A stretch of DNA of 64,000 nt, taken from assembly GCF_024171495.1 (NCBI RefSeq), contig NZ_JALJZW010000001.1, forward strand, positions 62,001-126,000, written 5' to 3'. The notes beneath the pieces were generated by a model. The model was not told the DNA's origin. It did not search any database and was given only the letters and a program-made list of their open reading frames with translations. The position numbers and the translations under genes were made by a program. This DNA is from Deinococcus sp. HSC-46F16 (lineage in GTDB: Bacteria > Deinococcota > Deinococci > Deinococcales > Deinococcaceae). Shown piece after piece: positions 51,220 to 61,454 of the stretch. Each line of letters starts with the position of its first letter. The stretch's first letter is position 1.

Positions 51220-52346
51220 ACCTCGCGGCGCTGGGACTGGTTCTGGCCGCGCTGCTGCTGGGCGTGGCGCTGGCGTGGTTCCTGGGACGCAAGCCGCCCA
51301 CCGTCCGGCTGACCCGCGAGGTTCCCGGCCAGGGCTTCGAAGGCACCCGCGTCCCGTACCGGGTCCGCATCGAGATCGACACCCGGCGGCCCCTGCGCGT
51401 GATTGTGGAGGACCCCACGCCCCTCTCGGTGGTCTCCAGCGAGGTGCTCACGGCGGGCGGGCTGACGCTGGGGCAGACGGTGACCGAACTCGACGGCTCG
51501 CTGCTGCTCAACCGCCGGGGCGAGTACGCGTGGCCGGGCGGCACCCTGCGCTGGGCTGACCCGCTGGGGCTGTTCTGGCGCTCCGTGCCGATGAACGTGC
51601 CCGCCGTGATTGAGGTCTACCCCGGCACGCACGGGCTGGTGCTGCCCGACCTGCTGCGTCCGCTTCTGAGCGAGGGCCAGCTCTCGCGCACGCTGGGCCT
51701 TGAAGACCCCATCAGCCTGCGGGGGGCGCGGCCCTACGTATCCGGGGACCCGCCGGGGCGGGTGCACTGGCGGCTCTCGGCCCGCAGCGGCGACCTCACC
51801 GTGCGCGAACTCGACCGCACCGCCGCGAGCAGCCTGACCGTCTTCGTGGACACCTCTGGCACCGACGTGTTCGTGAACAGCGCCGTGCGGCTGGCGAGCA
51901 GTCTGATTCAGGAAGCGCTGGCCCTCGACCTGCCCGTCAGCGTGGCGACGCCCGCCGGGGCGACCCCCAGCGGGCGTACTCCGGAGGCGCTGCGGGCGGC
52001 CCTGCGGCTGCTGGCGCGGCTGGAGCCGCAGGACCCCCGCGTGGTGGGCACGCCCCTCGTCATCCCGCCCATCCGCGCGGGGGGCAACCTGATCGTGCTG
52101 ACCCAGAAAGCGCCGCCCGAACTCGTCGAGGGGGCGATGAAGGCGCGGGCGAGCGCCAGCCGGGTCGCTATCGTCGCCATCCCCGAGGGCTTCTACCTCG
52201 AACCCGGCGAGAACCCGCGTCGCCAGTGGGTCGGTGCCCCCGACACGGTGCGCGATCTGGAACGCCGCGCCGGGATTCTGGCGGAGGTGGGCGTGCTGGT
52301 GTTCGTGCTGCGCGGCAACCAGAGCGTGCTGCGGCTGGGGGCCTGA
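51216..52346 (+). CDS. DUF58 protein, probably started at CTG
   Basis: 376 aa from CTG 51216. The C-terminal half carries the DUF58 signature ISLRGARPYVSGDPPGRVHWRLSAR followed by a vWA-like domain (SLTVFVDTSGTD). The first ATG/GTG/TTG in frame is the GTG at 51264, but the 16 codons before it (LNLAALGLVLAALLLG) form most of the expected N-terminal membrane helix, and the CTG overlaps the moxR stop exactly as ATGA/GTGA starts do elsewhere. Starting at 51264 would leave half a helix. Works with the MoxR ATPase and probably both DUF4129 proteins. Confidence 0.82.
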   Translation: MNLAALGLVLAALLLGVALAWFLGRKPPTVRLTREVPGQGFEGTRVPYRVRIEIDTRRPLRVIVEDPTPLSVVSSEVLTAGGLTLGQTVTELDGSLLLNRRGEYAWPGGTLRWADPLGLFWRSVPMNVPAVIEVYPGTHGLVLPDLLRPLLSEGQLSRTLGLEDPISLRGARPYVSGDPPGRVHWRLSARSGDLTVRELDRTAASSLTVFVDTSGTDVFVNSAVRLASSLIQEALALDLPVSVATPAGATPSGRTPEALRAALRLLARLEPQDPRVVGTPLVIPPIRAGGNLIVLTQKAPPELVEGAMKARASASRVAIVAIPEGFYLEPGENPRRQWVGAPDTVRDLERRAGILAEVGVLVFVLRGNQSVLRLGA

Positions 52347-52388
52347 ATCGCTAAAGGGAGCCTCAGCCCGCGCCCGTAAGTGCCCTGC

Positions 52389-52394
52389 TAGCGT
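52389..52394 (+). promoter_or_regulatory. -10 TAGCGT, leaderless promoter
   Basis: TAGCGT ends 6 nt before the ATG at 52401. Confidence 0.65.
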
Positions 52395-52400
52395 AATTCC

Positions 52401-52661
52401 ATGACCGGACCTGATGACCACACCAACGACGTGCCCAAGACGGAAGAAGAAATCAGCAACGTGGACCTCCAGTTCATGGGCCGCACCGACGAGCGCCGCG
52501 ACGCCCTCAAGGACGCCCGAGCCGAGGCCCGCAACGCCGACGAGTTCGAGGAACGCGGGCTGGACAAGCAGGACGTGGCCTCGCAGGGCAGCATGATCGC
52601 CAGCGACCCCGCCAGCACGATTCCCGGCGACGAGACCTCCGAGGACACCGAGCAGGGCTGA
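52401..52661 (+). CDS. Small acidic protein, function unknown
   Basis: 86 aa, strongly charged and hydrophilic (about 30 Asp/Glu, runs of Arg/Lys), with a predicted central helix (RTDERRDALKDARAEARNADEFEE) and no cysteine, tryptophan or membrane segment. It looks intrinsically disordered. No family recognised. Its own leaderless promoter and a strong terminator frame it as a separate transcription unit. Confidence 0.75.
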   Translation: MTGPDDHTNDVPKTEEEISNVDLQFMGRTDERRDALKDARAEARNADEFEERGLDKQDVASQGSMIASDPASTIPGDETSEDTEQG

Positions 52662-52667
52662 ACGTCC

Positions 52668-52714
52668 AGCCCCCAGCACCCGGCCTGAGTGCCGGGTGTT
52701 TTTTGCTGGGGGCT
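52668..52714. terminator. Nested bidirectional terminator
   Basis: Inner stem ACCCGGC/GCCGGGT (52678-52684, 52691-52697) followed by TTTTTT serves the small acidic protein gene. An outer perfect 10-bp pair AGCCCCCAGC (52668-52677) and GCTGGGGGCT (52705-52714) encloses it and reaches into the mnmE stop codon, serving the opposite strand. Confidence 0.8.
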
Positions 52715-54032
52715 ACTTCCCCACGCAGAAGTTCCGGAACACCGCGTCCACCACGTCTTCCGACACGTCGCGGCCCGTGAGTTCGGCCAGAGCTCGCAGG
52801 GCTTCTTCCAGCTCGTACCCGGCGAGGTCGTCGGGGAGGGTGCGGGCGGCCTGGACGTGCGCCAGCGCCCGCCGGGCGGCGTCGGCCTGGCGCTCGGTGG
52901 TGAGCCACGCCTCGCCCCGCGCCGCGTCCCCGAGGAGGGCAGCGTGGATGGCATCCCGCAATTCGGGCAGGCCCGCGCCCGTCACGGCGCTCACCGCCAG
53001 TGCCCCGGCGTCCTCCCAGGCGGCGGGCAGGTCGGCCTTCGTTCGCACGCGGATCACCCGTGCCCCCGGCGGCAGGTCCACCGGCAGTGCCTCGCGGGGC
53101 AGACTGCCGTCCTCCAGCGCCAGCACGAGGTCGGCCCCCTGCGCGAGGCTGACCGCCTGACGCACGCCCGCCGCCTCCACCTCGTCGGCCGTCTCGCGCA
53201 GGCCCGCCGTGTCCACCAGGGTCACGGGCACTCCGGCGAGCGAGAGCTGCGCTTCCAGATAGTCGCGGGTGGTGCCTGGGATGGGCGTCACGATGGAGCG
53301 CTCGTAGCCCAGCAGCGCGTTCAGCAGGCTGCTCTTGCCCGCGTTGGGGCGCCCGATCAGCGCCAGCCGTGCCCCCCGCGTGGCGACCTGCCCGGCGCGG
53401 GCCGTGGCGACGAGTGCAGCGAGGTCAGCTTCTGCCTGCGCGAGCGGCGCGGCTCGTTCCTCCTCGGGCACACCTTCTTCGGGGTAGTCCAGCATCGCCT
53501 GAATCGCGGCCAGGGTACGGGTCAGGGCCGCCGCGATGCGGTCCACGCGGTTCCCCAGCGCCCCCGACAGCCCCAGCGCCGCCTGCCGCCGCGCGGTGTC
53601 GGTGCCCGCGTTGACGAGGTCCAGCACCGCTTCGGCCTGCGCGAGGTCGAGCCGCCCGGCGAGGTAGGCCCGCAGGGTGAATTCACCGGGCCGGGCGGGC
53701 CGTGCCCCGAGGTCCAGCGCCCGCGCGAGCAGCCGCGAGAGCACCGCCGGGCTGCCGTGCGTCTGGAACTCGGCCACGTCCTCGCCCGTGTACGAGTGCG
53801 GCCCCCGGAAGACGAGGCACAGGCCGTCGTCCAGCCGTTCGCCGCCTTCCGCCACGAATTCCCCGTACAGGAAGCGCCCGCCCCCCGTCCGGCTGGGCTG
53901 CCCGCGCCCCCGGAACAGGCCGTCGGCCACCCGCAGGGCGCTTGGCCCACTCACCCGCACGATGCCCACCCCCGCGTGGCCGGGGGCGGTGGCGATGGCG
54001 GCGATGGTGTCCGATAAGCCGAGGCGGGTCAC
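52713..54032 (-). CDS. mnmE: tRNA modification GTPase MnmE (TrmE)
   Basis: With MnmG it modifies the wobble uridine (cmnm5U34). 439 aa. N-terminal tetrahydrofolate-binding domain ([17 protein letters not shown]), G domain with [34 protein letters not shown], and the C-terminal catalytic-type CVGK. The G4 motif reads RTKADL rather than NKxD, which is unusual. Start is GTG 54032, set by TACCCT seven bases upstream; the ORF extends 35 codons further without support. Confidence 0.95.
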   Translation of the reverse strand: MTRLGLSDTIAAIATAPGHAGVGIVRVSGPSALRVADGLFRGRGQPSRTGGGRFLYGEFVAEGGERLDDGLCLVFRGPHSYTGEDVAEFQTHGSPAVLSRLLARALDLGARPARPGEFTLRAYLAGRLDLAQAEAVLDLVNAGTDTARRQAALGLSGALGNRVDRIAAALTRTLAAIQAMLDYPEEGVPEEERAAPLAQAEADLAALVATARAGQVATRGARLALIGRPNAGKSSLLNALLGYERSIVTPIPGTTRDYLEAQLSLAGVPVTLVDTAGLRETADEVEAAGVRQAVSLAQGADLVLALEDGSLPREALPVDLPPGARVIRVRTKADLPAAWEDAGALAVSAVTGAGLPELRDAIHAALLGDAARGEAWLTTERQADAARRALAHVQAARTLPDDLAGYELEEALRALAELTGRDVSEDVVDAVFRNFCVGK

Positions 54033-54039
54033 GGGGGAG

Positions 54040-54045
54040 AGGGTA
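54040..54045 (-). promoter_or_regulatory. -10 TACCCT, leaderless promoter of mnmE
   Basis: TACCCT ends 7 nt before the GTG at 54032; no Shine-Dalgarno. Confidence 0.7.
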
Positions 54046-54093
54046 GCAGGGGCGAAGGGGCGGGTTTGGGGCCGCGCCCGGCCTCCGGCCCAG

Positions 54094-54111
54094 GCTGTGA
54101 CAGGGCTGTGA
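54094..54111 (+). promoter_or_regulatory. 11-bp direct repeat upstream of the solute-binding protein
   Basis: GCTGTGA at 54094 and 54105, exact 11-bp step, 55-72 bp before the ATG at 54166. The spacing matches that at 22780-22808 but the sequence differs. Confidence 0.35.
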
Positions 54112-54165
54112 TGGCCCCCGCCGCACACTCCTCCCACAGTTCAGCTCAACCCCTTGGAGGTTTGC

Positions 54166-54933
54166 ATGCGCCCACGTCCTGTCCTGATCGCCGCGGCCCT
54201 GTTGGCCGCCCTGCCCTCCGCCGCCCAGGCCCGGTCCCTGGCCGCGGTCAAAACGAGCGGCGTCCTGAAGTTGGCGACGAGCGCCGACTTCGAGCCGTTC
54301 AACTTTTTGCAGGGCGGCAAGCCCACCGGGTTCGAGGTGGAACTCGGGGAAGCGGTCGCCCGCAAGTTGGGCCTCCGGGCCGAGTGGGTTATCCGGCCGT
54401 TCGACGGTCTGCTGCGCGACCTCGCGGCCCGCCCCGGCGAGATTGACGTGGTCATCGCCTCGCACGCGATCACCAGCACGCGGCTCCAGACGGTGGATTT
54501 CAGCACCCCCCACTACTGCACGGGCGGCGTCATCCTGACCCGCCGGGGCGGGCCGCTGACCAGCAAGGCGCTCGCGGGCAAGACCCTGGGGGCCGAGGCG
54601 GGCAGCACCTACTTCGGCTTTTTGCGCAAGCTCCCCTTCGAAAAGAGCGTGCAGGTGTACCCCAGCTCCCAGGCGGCCATTCAGGCGGCCGCCACCGCCA
54701 AGGTCGACGCCGTCGTGACCGACCGTTTCGCGGCGCTGGGGGCGCTCAAGACCTACTCCAAGGCCAACCTCGTCATGGGGGACACCCTCTGGAAAGAGCA
54801 GGTCGGCCTCGCCCTCGCCAAGGGGAACGGCGACCTGCGCCTGGCCGTGAACGGGGCGCTCAAGGCACTGATGCAGGACGGCACGTACGCCCAGCTCAGC
54901 CAGAAGTACTTCGGTCAGGACGTGCGCTGCTGA
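54166..54933 (+). CDS. Family 3 (amino-acid type) solute-binding protein
   Basis: 255-aa secreted binding protein. Signal peptide about 1-22 (LIAAALLAALPSAAQA), then the SBP_bac_3 fold: LKLATSADFEPFNFLQGGKPTGFEVELGEAVARKLG, FDGLLRDLAA, FSTPHYCTGGVIL, AEAGSTYFGFL and VDAVVTDRFAAL. Ligand probably a polar amino acid. No permease or ATPase follows, so its partners are elsewhere. Start at ATG 54166 (GGAGG 5 nt upstream); an ATG four codons earlier overlaps the Shine-Dalgarno. Confidence 0.88.
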   Translation: MRPRPVLIAAALLAALPSAAQARSLAAVKTSGVLKLATSADFEPFNFLQGGKPTGFEVELGEAVARKLGLRAEWVIRPFDGLLRDLAARPGEIDVVIASHAITSTRLQTVDFSTPHYCTGGVILTRRGGPLTSKALAGKTLGAEAGSTYFGFLRKLPFEKSVQVYPSSQAAIQAAATAKVDAVVTDRFAALGALKTYSKANLVMGDTLWKEQVGLALAKGNGDLRLAVNGALKALMQDGTYAQLSQKYFGQDVRC

Positions 54934-54944
54934 CTCCAAGGGAG

Positions 54945-54986
54945 GGGGGCGAGCGGCTGGGAGTGTTCCCGACCCCGCTCGCCCCC
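54945..54986. terminator. Bidirectional 12-bp hairpin
   Basis: Perfect arms GGGGGCGAGCGG (54945-54956) and CCGCTCGCCCCC (54975-54986), loop 18, between convergent stops at 54933 and 55000. No U-tract. Confidence 0.65.
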
Positions 54987-54999
54987 GCGTGGGGTGGCC

Positions 55000-55617
<618 letters not shown>

Positions 55618-55887
55618 GGGGGCAACCTCCCGTCGGCCTTCTGGGGCGGGGGGGCCAGGGTCACGCCGCCCCCTTAAACGAAAACGTCCCCGTCCACACG
55701 TCTGGCGTGTTGGTGGGGAAGGAAGGCGTCGTACCCTGCTTCAGGGCATAGCCGGAGCATAGCACGCGCGGGCCGGGGCGCGGGGTGAGGGACCGGGCAG
55801 ACGTGAGCGGCGCCACTTTCTAGGCTGAGCGTCATCTCCACCGCCCGCCCCGGCTCCCCGCCCCCCCGCCCCTCCGGAGGTCTGTCC

Positions 55888-56751
<864 letters not shown>

Positions 56752-56802
56752 GGGGCGTTCGGCCGTCCGCGCTCCCCCACATTCCCCCCGTCCCACCTCC
56801 TC

Positions 56803-56808
56803 TAGCCT
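56803..56808 (+). promoter_or_regulatory. -10 TAGCCT, leaderless promoter
   Basis: TAGCCT ends 8 nt before the ATG at 56817; no Shine-Dalgarno. Confidence 0.6.
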
Positions 56809-56816
56809 GACCCCCT

Positions 56817-57125
56817 ATGGGCAAACGCGACCGCCAAGGCCCCCGGCCCGCCTACGTGACGCTGCGCGACCTGCCCGGCACCCGGCTGATGTTCTGGGTG
56901 GTGGACGAGTGCCCCTACTGCGCGGGACGGCACCTGCACCCGGCGGGCAACCTCCGCACTGCCGACCCCGGTGAGCGGCTGGGCGAGCAGCCTACCCCCT
57001 GCGACCCCACGCGAACCTACGAGTTGCAACTCCCTCCCCGCCCCAAGAAGAAGTCGGGCAAGCAGGCCCGCCGCAAGGAACGCCGGGAGGGGCGGGGGTT
57101 GGGGCTGGACTGGGACGACGAGTAA
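56817..57125 (+). CDS. Small basic protein with CxxC motif, function unknown
   Basis: 102 aa. Central DECPYCAGRHLHPAGN contains CPYC and two histidines that could bind zinc, with a further Cys in TPCDPT. The C-terminus is strongly basic (PKKKSGKQARRKERREGRG), then acidic. It may bind nucleic acid. No characterised family recognised. Confidence 0.7.
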   Translation: MGKRDRQGPRPAYVTLRDLPGTRLMFWVVDECPYCAGRHLHPAGNLRTADPGERLGEQPTPCDPTRTYELQLPPRPKKKSGKQARRKERREGRGLGLDWDDE

Positions 57126-57133
57126 GACGGGGG

Positions 57134-57170
57134 GAGACGGACGCGGAAGTCACTTCTCCGCGTCCGTCTC
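57134..57170. terminator. Bidirectional 14-bp hairpin
   Basis: Perfect arms GAGACGGACGCGGA (57134-57147) and TCCGCGTCCGTCTC (57157-57170), loop 9, between convergent stops at 57125 and 57179. Confidence 0.75.
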
Positions 57171-57178
57171 GTTGGCCC

Positions 57179-57790
57179 TTAGTGGTGCTCGTGTGCCCCG
57201 CCCTGCGCCGCGTCCGGTGGGGGCGGCAGGTCCTCCCCGCGCTGGCGCAGCAGGTCTTCCATCAGGCGAATCTCGCCGCCCTGGGTGGCCTGAATCTGCC
57301 GGGCGAGGGTGCGGACCTCCGGGCGAATCCCGTTGCCGAGGGCGGGTTCGACCATGCTCAGGGCGCCCTGGTGGTGGCGGATCATCAGCCGCAGGAAGTG
57401 GGCCTCGGCGCCTTGCACGGGCAGGGTGTCGATCTGGTTCAGCTCCTCGGGGGTCGCCATGCCCATCCTGCGGGCGTGCTCGGCGCTCATGCCCTCGCCG
57501 CCCCAGGGCAGGCCCCAGAGGGTCAGCCAGCCGCGCATCTGCCCGATCTGCTCCTGCTGCGAGAGCACGATGTCGAGGGTCAGCGAGCGCAGGGTGCGGT
57601 CGTCGGTGCGCTCGCGCAACCGGGTCGCCATATCCACGGCCTGCGCGTGGTGCTGGGTCATCTCGCGCACGAAGCGCACCTCCGTGCTGCTCTCGGCTGG
57701 GGTGCCGGAGCGCGAAGTCAGCGCCAGCGCGACGGCCAGCAGCGCGGCGGCCAGGGCGAGTGCGGCGATGAGGGCGGGTCGGCGGGTCAT
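57179..57790 (-). CDS. DUF305 (ferritin-like) exported protein
   Basis: 203 aa with an N-terminal membrane helix/signal (LIAALALAAALLAVALAL) and the two paired-His motifs of DUF305, VREMTQHHAQAVDMA and LRLMIRHHQGALSM, which suggest a four-helix metal-binding bundle. DUF305 proteins are often found with copper or silver handling genes; none is adjacent here. His-rich tail HEHH. Start at ATG 57790 from TATACT 7 nt upstream. Confidence 0.85.
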   Translation of the reverse strand: MTRRPALIAALALAAALLAVALALTSRSGTPAESSTEVRFVREMTQHHAQAVDMATRLRERTDDRTLRSLTLDIVLSQQEQIGQMRGWLTLWGLPWGGEGMSAEHARRMGMATPEELNQIDTLPVQGAEAHFLRLMIRHHQGALSMVEPALGNGIRPEVRTLARQIQATQGGEIRLMEDLLRQRGEDLPPPPDAAQGGAHEHH

Positions 57791-57797
57791 GGCCGGG

Positions 57798-57803
57798 AGT
57801 ATA
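57798..57803 (-). promoter_or_regulatory. -10 TATACT, leaderless promoter of the DUF305 gene
   Basis: TATACT, the box closest to TATAAT in the window, ends 7 nt before the ATG at 57790. Confidence 0.7.
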
Positions 57804-57851
57804 GGGAGGGGCGTCGGGGGCGGTGGTCCCCGGCCGTTTTCCCTGGCCCGG

Positions 57852-57857
57852 TAGACT
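57852..57857 (+). promoter_or_regulatory. -10 TAGACT, leaderless promoter of mscS
   Basis: TAGACT ends 6 nt before the ATG at 57864. It is divergent from the DUF305 promoter, 48 bp apart. Confidence 0.7.
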
Positions 57858-57863
57858 CGCCCC

Positions 57864-58967
57864 ATGACGGGCGACGTGAACACCTCGCAGCTTCTGGGGC
57901 TGGACGCGCTGTGGGCGGCGCTGCTGGACACCTGGCGCGAGGTGGAGCGGGCGCTGGCCGCCTACGGCGCGAATGCCCTGATCGCGCTGGGACTGATCTT
58001 CGTCTACGCCCTGGTCTTCCGGCTGGCGTCGCGGGCGGGGCAGGCCTTGGTGCGGCGGCTGGTCCGGGCAGACGCGCAGGCCACGGTCGGGCGGCTCCTG
58101 CGCACGGTGCTGCGGCTGACCTTCGGGCTGCTGGTGGTGCTGTCAGTGGGGGCGCTGTTTCCGGGGCTGTCAGACTGGAGCCGCCCGGTGTTCCGGGCCT
58201 ACCTGCTGCTGCTGCTGCTGTTCGTGGGCTGGAGTCTGGTGTCGCACCTGCTGCGGGCAGAGGCCGACCGCCTCGACCTCGACGCCAGCCTGCGGCTGCT
58301 GGCCCGCAATCTCACGCGGGCGGTGTGGGTGCTGCTGGGCGTGTACCTCGTCTCGGCGCAGTTCGGTATCGACCTGCTGCCCATTCTGGGGGGCCTCGGC
58401 GTGGTGGGGCTGGCGGTGGGCTTCGCCGCGCAGGACATCCTCGCCAACCTGATCAGCGGGGTCACGCTGCTGCTCGACCGCCCCTTTCGCATCGGGGACT
58501 GGATTCGCACCGAGAACCACGAGGGCCAGGTCGCCAGCCTCACCCTGCGGACCACCCGGCTGCGCACCCGCGACGGTGAGTACGTCAGCATCCCCAACAA
58601 GGACGTGGCGGGCGCAGTCGTCGAGAACCTGACGGTGGGCGGGCGGCTGCGGCTCAACATCCCGCTGGGGGTCGCCTATGAGGGCGGCGTGGAGCGGGCA
58701 CGGGCCGCGTTGCTGCCGCTCCTCCAGACCTTCCCCGGTGTGCTGGCCGACCCCCCGCCCGCCGTGCTCGTGCAGGAGCTGGAGGAAAGCCGGGTGCGCC
58801 TGCTGCTGCGTTTCTGGATTGACGCAGAGGAGGTGGAGAGCTACCCGGTGACCCGGATGCGGGTGCTGGAGGCCGCCCGCGCCGCCCTGGACGCAGCGGG
58901 CCTGGAGGTGGCGTACCCCCGAATGCGGGTGCAGCTTGACCCGGCGCCGGAGGCCCATGCCGACTGA
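57864..58967 (+). CDS. mscS: MscS-family mechanosensitive channel
   Basis: 367 aa. Four or five N-terminal hydrophobic helices, then the pore helix LGGLGVVGLAVGFAAQDILANLISG with the typical Gly/Ala packing, followed by the beta domain (PFRIGDWIRTENHEGQVASL, YVSIPNKDVAG) and an alpha/beta C-terminal domain. Releases solutes on hypo-osmotic shock. Its end overlaps the DUF218 gene by 11 bp. Confidence 0.92.
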   Translation: MTGDVNTSQLLGLDALWAALLDTWREVERALAAYGANALIALGLIFVYALVFRLASRAGQALVRRLVRADAQATVGRLLRTVLRLTFGLLVVLSVGALFPGLSDWSRPVFRAYLLLLLLFVGWSLVSHLLRAEADRLDLDASLRLLARNLTRAVWVLLGVYLVSAQFGIDLLPILGGLGVVGLAVGFAAQDILANLISGVTLLLDRPFRIGDWIRTENHEGQVASLTLRTTRLRTRDGEYVSIPNKDVAGAVVENLTVGGRLRLNIPLGVAYEGGVERARAALLPLLQTFPGVLADPPPAVLVQELEESRVRLLLRFWIDAEEVESYPVTRMRVLEAARAALDAAGLEVAYPRMRVQLDPAPEAHAD

Positions 58968-59751
58968 GCGCGGGCGGGGGGTGCTGGAGGGGGCAGCGAT
59001 TGGCGCGGCCCTGGCCGTCCTGGCCGCCTACTTGGGCGAGATTCGGGGGACGGTCCCGCTGCTGCTCGCGCTGGTGCTGGGGGGTGGGGTGGCGGGAGCT
59101 TTCGCCCCGTCGCGGCGGGGGCTGCGGGTGGGGTCGGGCGTCGTGGCCGCCGTCTTTGCCGCGTGCCTGCTGACCCCGGTGCTCCGCGCTCCCCTTGCCG
59201 GGCTGGTGCTCTCGCAGCCCCCCGTCCGCGCCGACGCCATCGTGGTCCTGGGAGCGGGGGTGCAGTGCGGGACGGGCACGCTGGACCCCCACAGCCTCGC
59301 GCGGCTGGTGCGCGGGCTGGAGCTGTGGCGGGCCGGGTACGCGCCCCGACTGACGGTTTCCGAGCAGTCCGACCTTCTCGGCCCGGCGAGCTGCGCGCGC
59401 CAGAGCGATCTCCAACGTGCCCACATCCGCGCCCTGTACCCCCAGGGCGGCCCGGAGGTCGTCACCCTGCGCCGCGTGACGACCACCCGTGACGAGGCCG
59501 CCCGTGTCCGCGACCTCGCCCGGGCGCGGGGGTGGGGTCGCGTGCTGGTCGTGACTTCTCCCAGCCACTCACGCCGCGCGGCCCGGCTGGTGGACTCGGG
59601 TGGGGTGGAGGCCGTCAGCGTGCCCGCCGGGGAGACTCGCTTCGACATGACGCTGCCCTCCCCCTATGACCGCCTGGTGGCCGTGCGGACCCTGCTCTAC
59701 GAGGGACTCTCGCGGGTCAAGGCGGGGGTGGGGGGCACGCCGGAGCGGTGA
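58957..59751 (+). CDS. YdcF-like DUF218 membrane protein
   Basis: 264 aa. Three hydrophobic segments in the first 75 residues and then the DUF218 domain ADAIVVLGAGVQCGTGTLDP, LTVSEQSDL, TRDEAARVRDLARARGWGRVLVVTSPSHSRRA. DUF218 proteins include SanA/ElyC, linked to envelope or undecaprenyl-lipid metabolism. Start at ATG 58957, CGGAGG three bases upstream, overlapping mscS. Confidence 0.85.
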   Translation: MPTERGRGVLEGAAIGAALAVLAAYLGEIRGTVPLLLALVLGGGVAGAFAPSRRGLRVGSGVVAAVFAACLLTPVLRAPLAGLVLSQPPVRADAIVVLGAGVQCGTGTLDPHSLARLVRGLELWRAGYAPRLTVSEQSDLLGPASCARQSDLQRAHIRALYPQGGPEVVTLRRVTTTRDEAARVRDLARARGWGRVLVVTSPSHSRRAARLVDSGGVEAVSVPAGETRFDMTLPSPYDRLVAVRTLLYEGLSRVKAGVGGTPER

Positions 59752-59756
59752 GGTAG

Positions 59757-59935
59757 GGTTCACCCCTCAGTCCGCTTCGCGGCCAGTTCTGCAAGCAGCT
59801 CATACGAGTCCCCTCAAGGGGAGCCAGGAAGCGCACGCAACTGTAGGGATGCTGCCCGCAAAAGCCTCCCTTCGAGGGGAGCTGCCCCGTAGGGGCGGAC
59901 TCACGGAGCTGCGAAGCAGAGGGGCAAATCAGGGC
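59757..59935. repeat. Candidate small non-coding palindromic repeat
   Basis: About 180 bp of nested palindromes: CCCCTCAGTCCGC at the left pairs with GGGGCGGACTC near 59893-59903; CCCCTCAAGGGG (59812-59823), a TCGAGGGGAGCTGCCCC unit and GCTGCGAAGCAG (59911-59922) fold internally. It carries no gene and resembles the small non-coding repeats described in deinococci. Confidence 0.5.
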
Positions 59936-59988
59936 CGTGCAGACCTTCCCATTCACCACTGCCCACTTTCCCCTTCCCCGCCGTCCCC

Positions 59989-59994
59989 TACACT
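59989..59994 (+). promoter_or_regulatory. -10 TACACT, leaderless promoter of trmFO
   Basis: TACACT ends 8 nt before the ATG at 60003. The C-rich stretch just upstream (59943-59983) is an antisense-oriented relative of the G-rich element. Confidence 0.65.
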
Positions 59995-60002
59995 GCCCCC
60001 CG

Positions 60003-61406
<1,404 letters not shown>

Positions 61407-61442
61407 GCGGGCGCATTCACCCCTCCGTATCACCGGCTGTCC

Positions 61443-61448
61443 TATGGT
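61443..61448 (+). promoter_or_regulatory. -10 TATGGT before murD
   Basis: TATGGT ends 6 nt before the murD GTG. AGGAG also lies in this gap, so leadered initiation from another start site is possible. Confidence 0.5.
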
Positions 61449-61454
61449 AGGAGC

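Noticed and set aside
55821..55887. Possible leaderless ATC start, in frame, 18 codons before the GNAT start (TAGGCT then 7 nt then ATC)
   Set aside because: ATG 55888 has a good GGAGGT and gives the normal GNAT N-terminus; the extension is Pro/Ser low complexity. The TAGGCT may still be the -10 of a leadered message.
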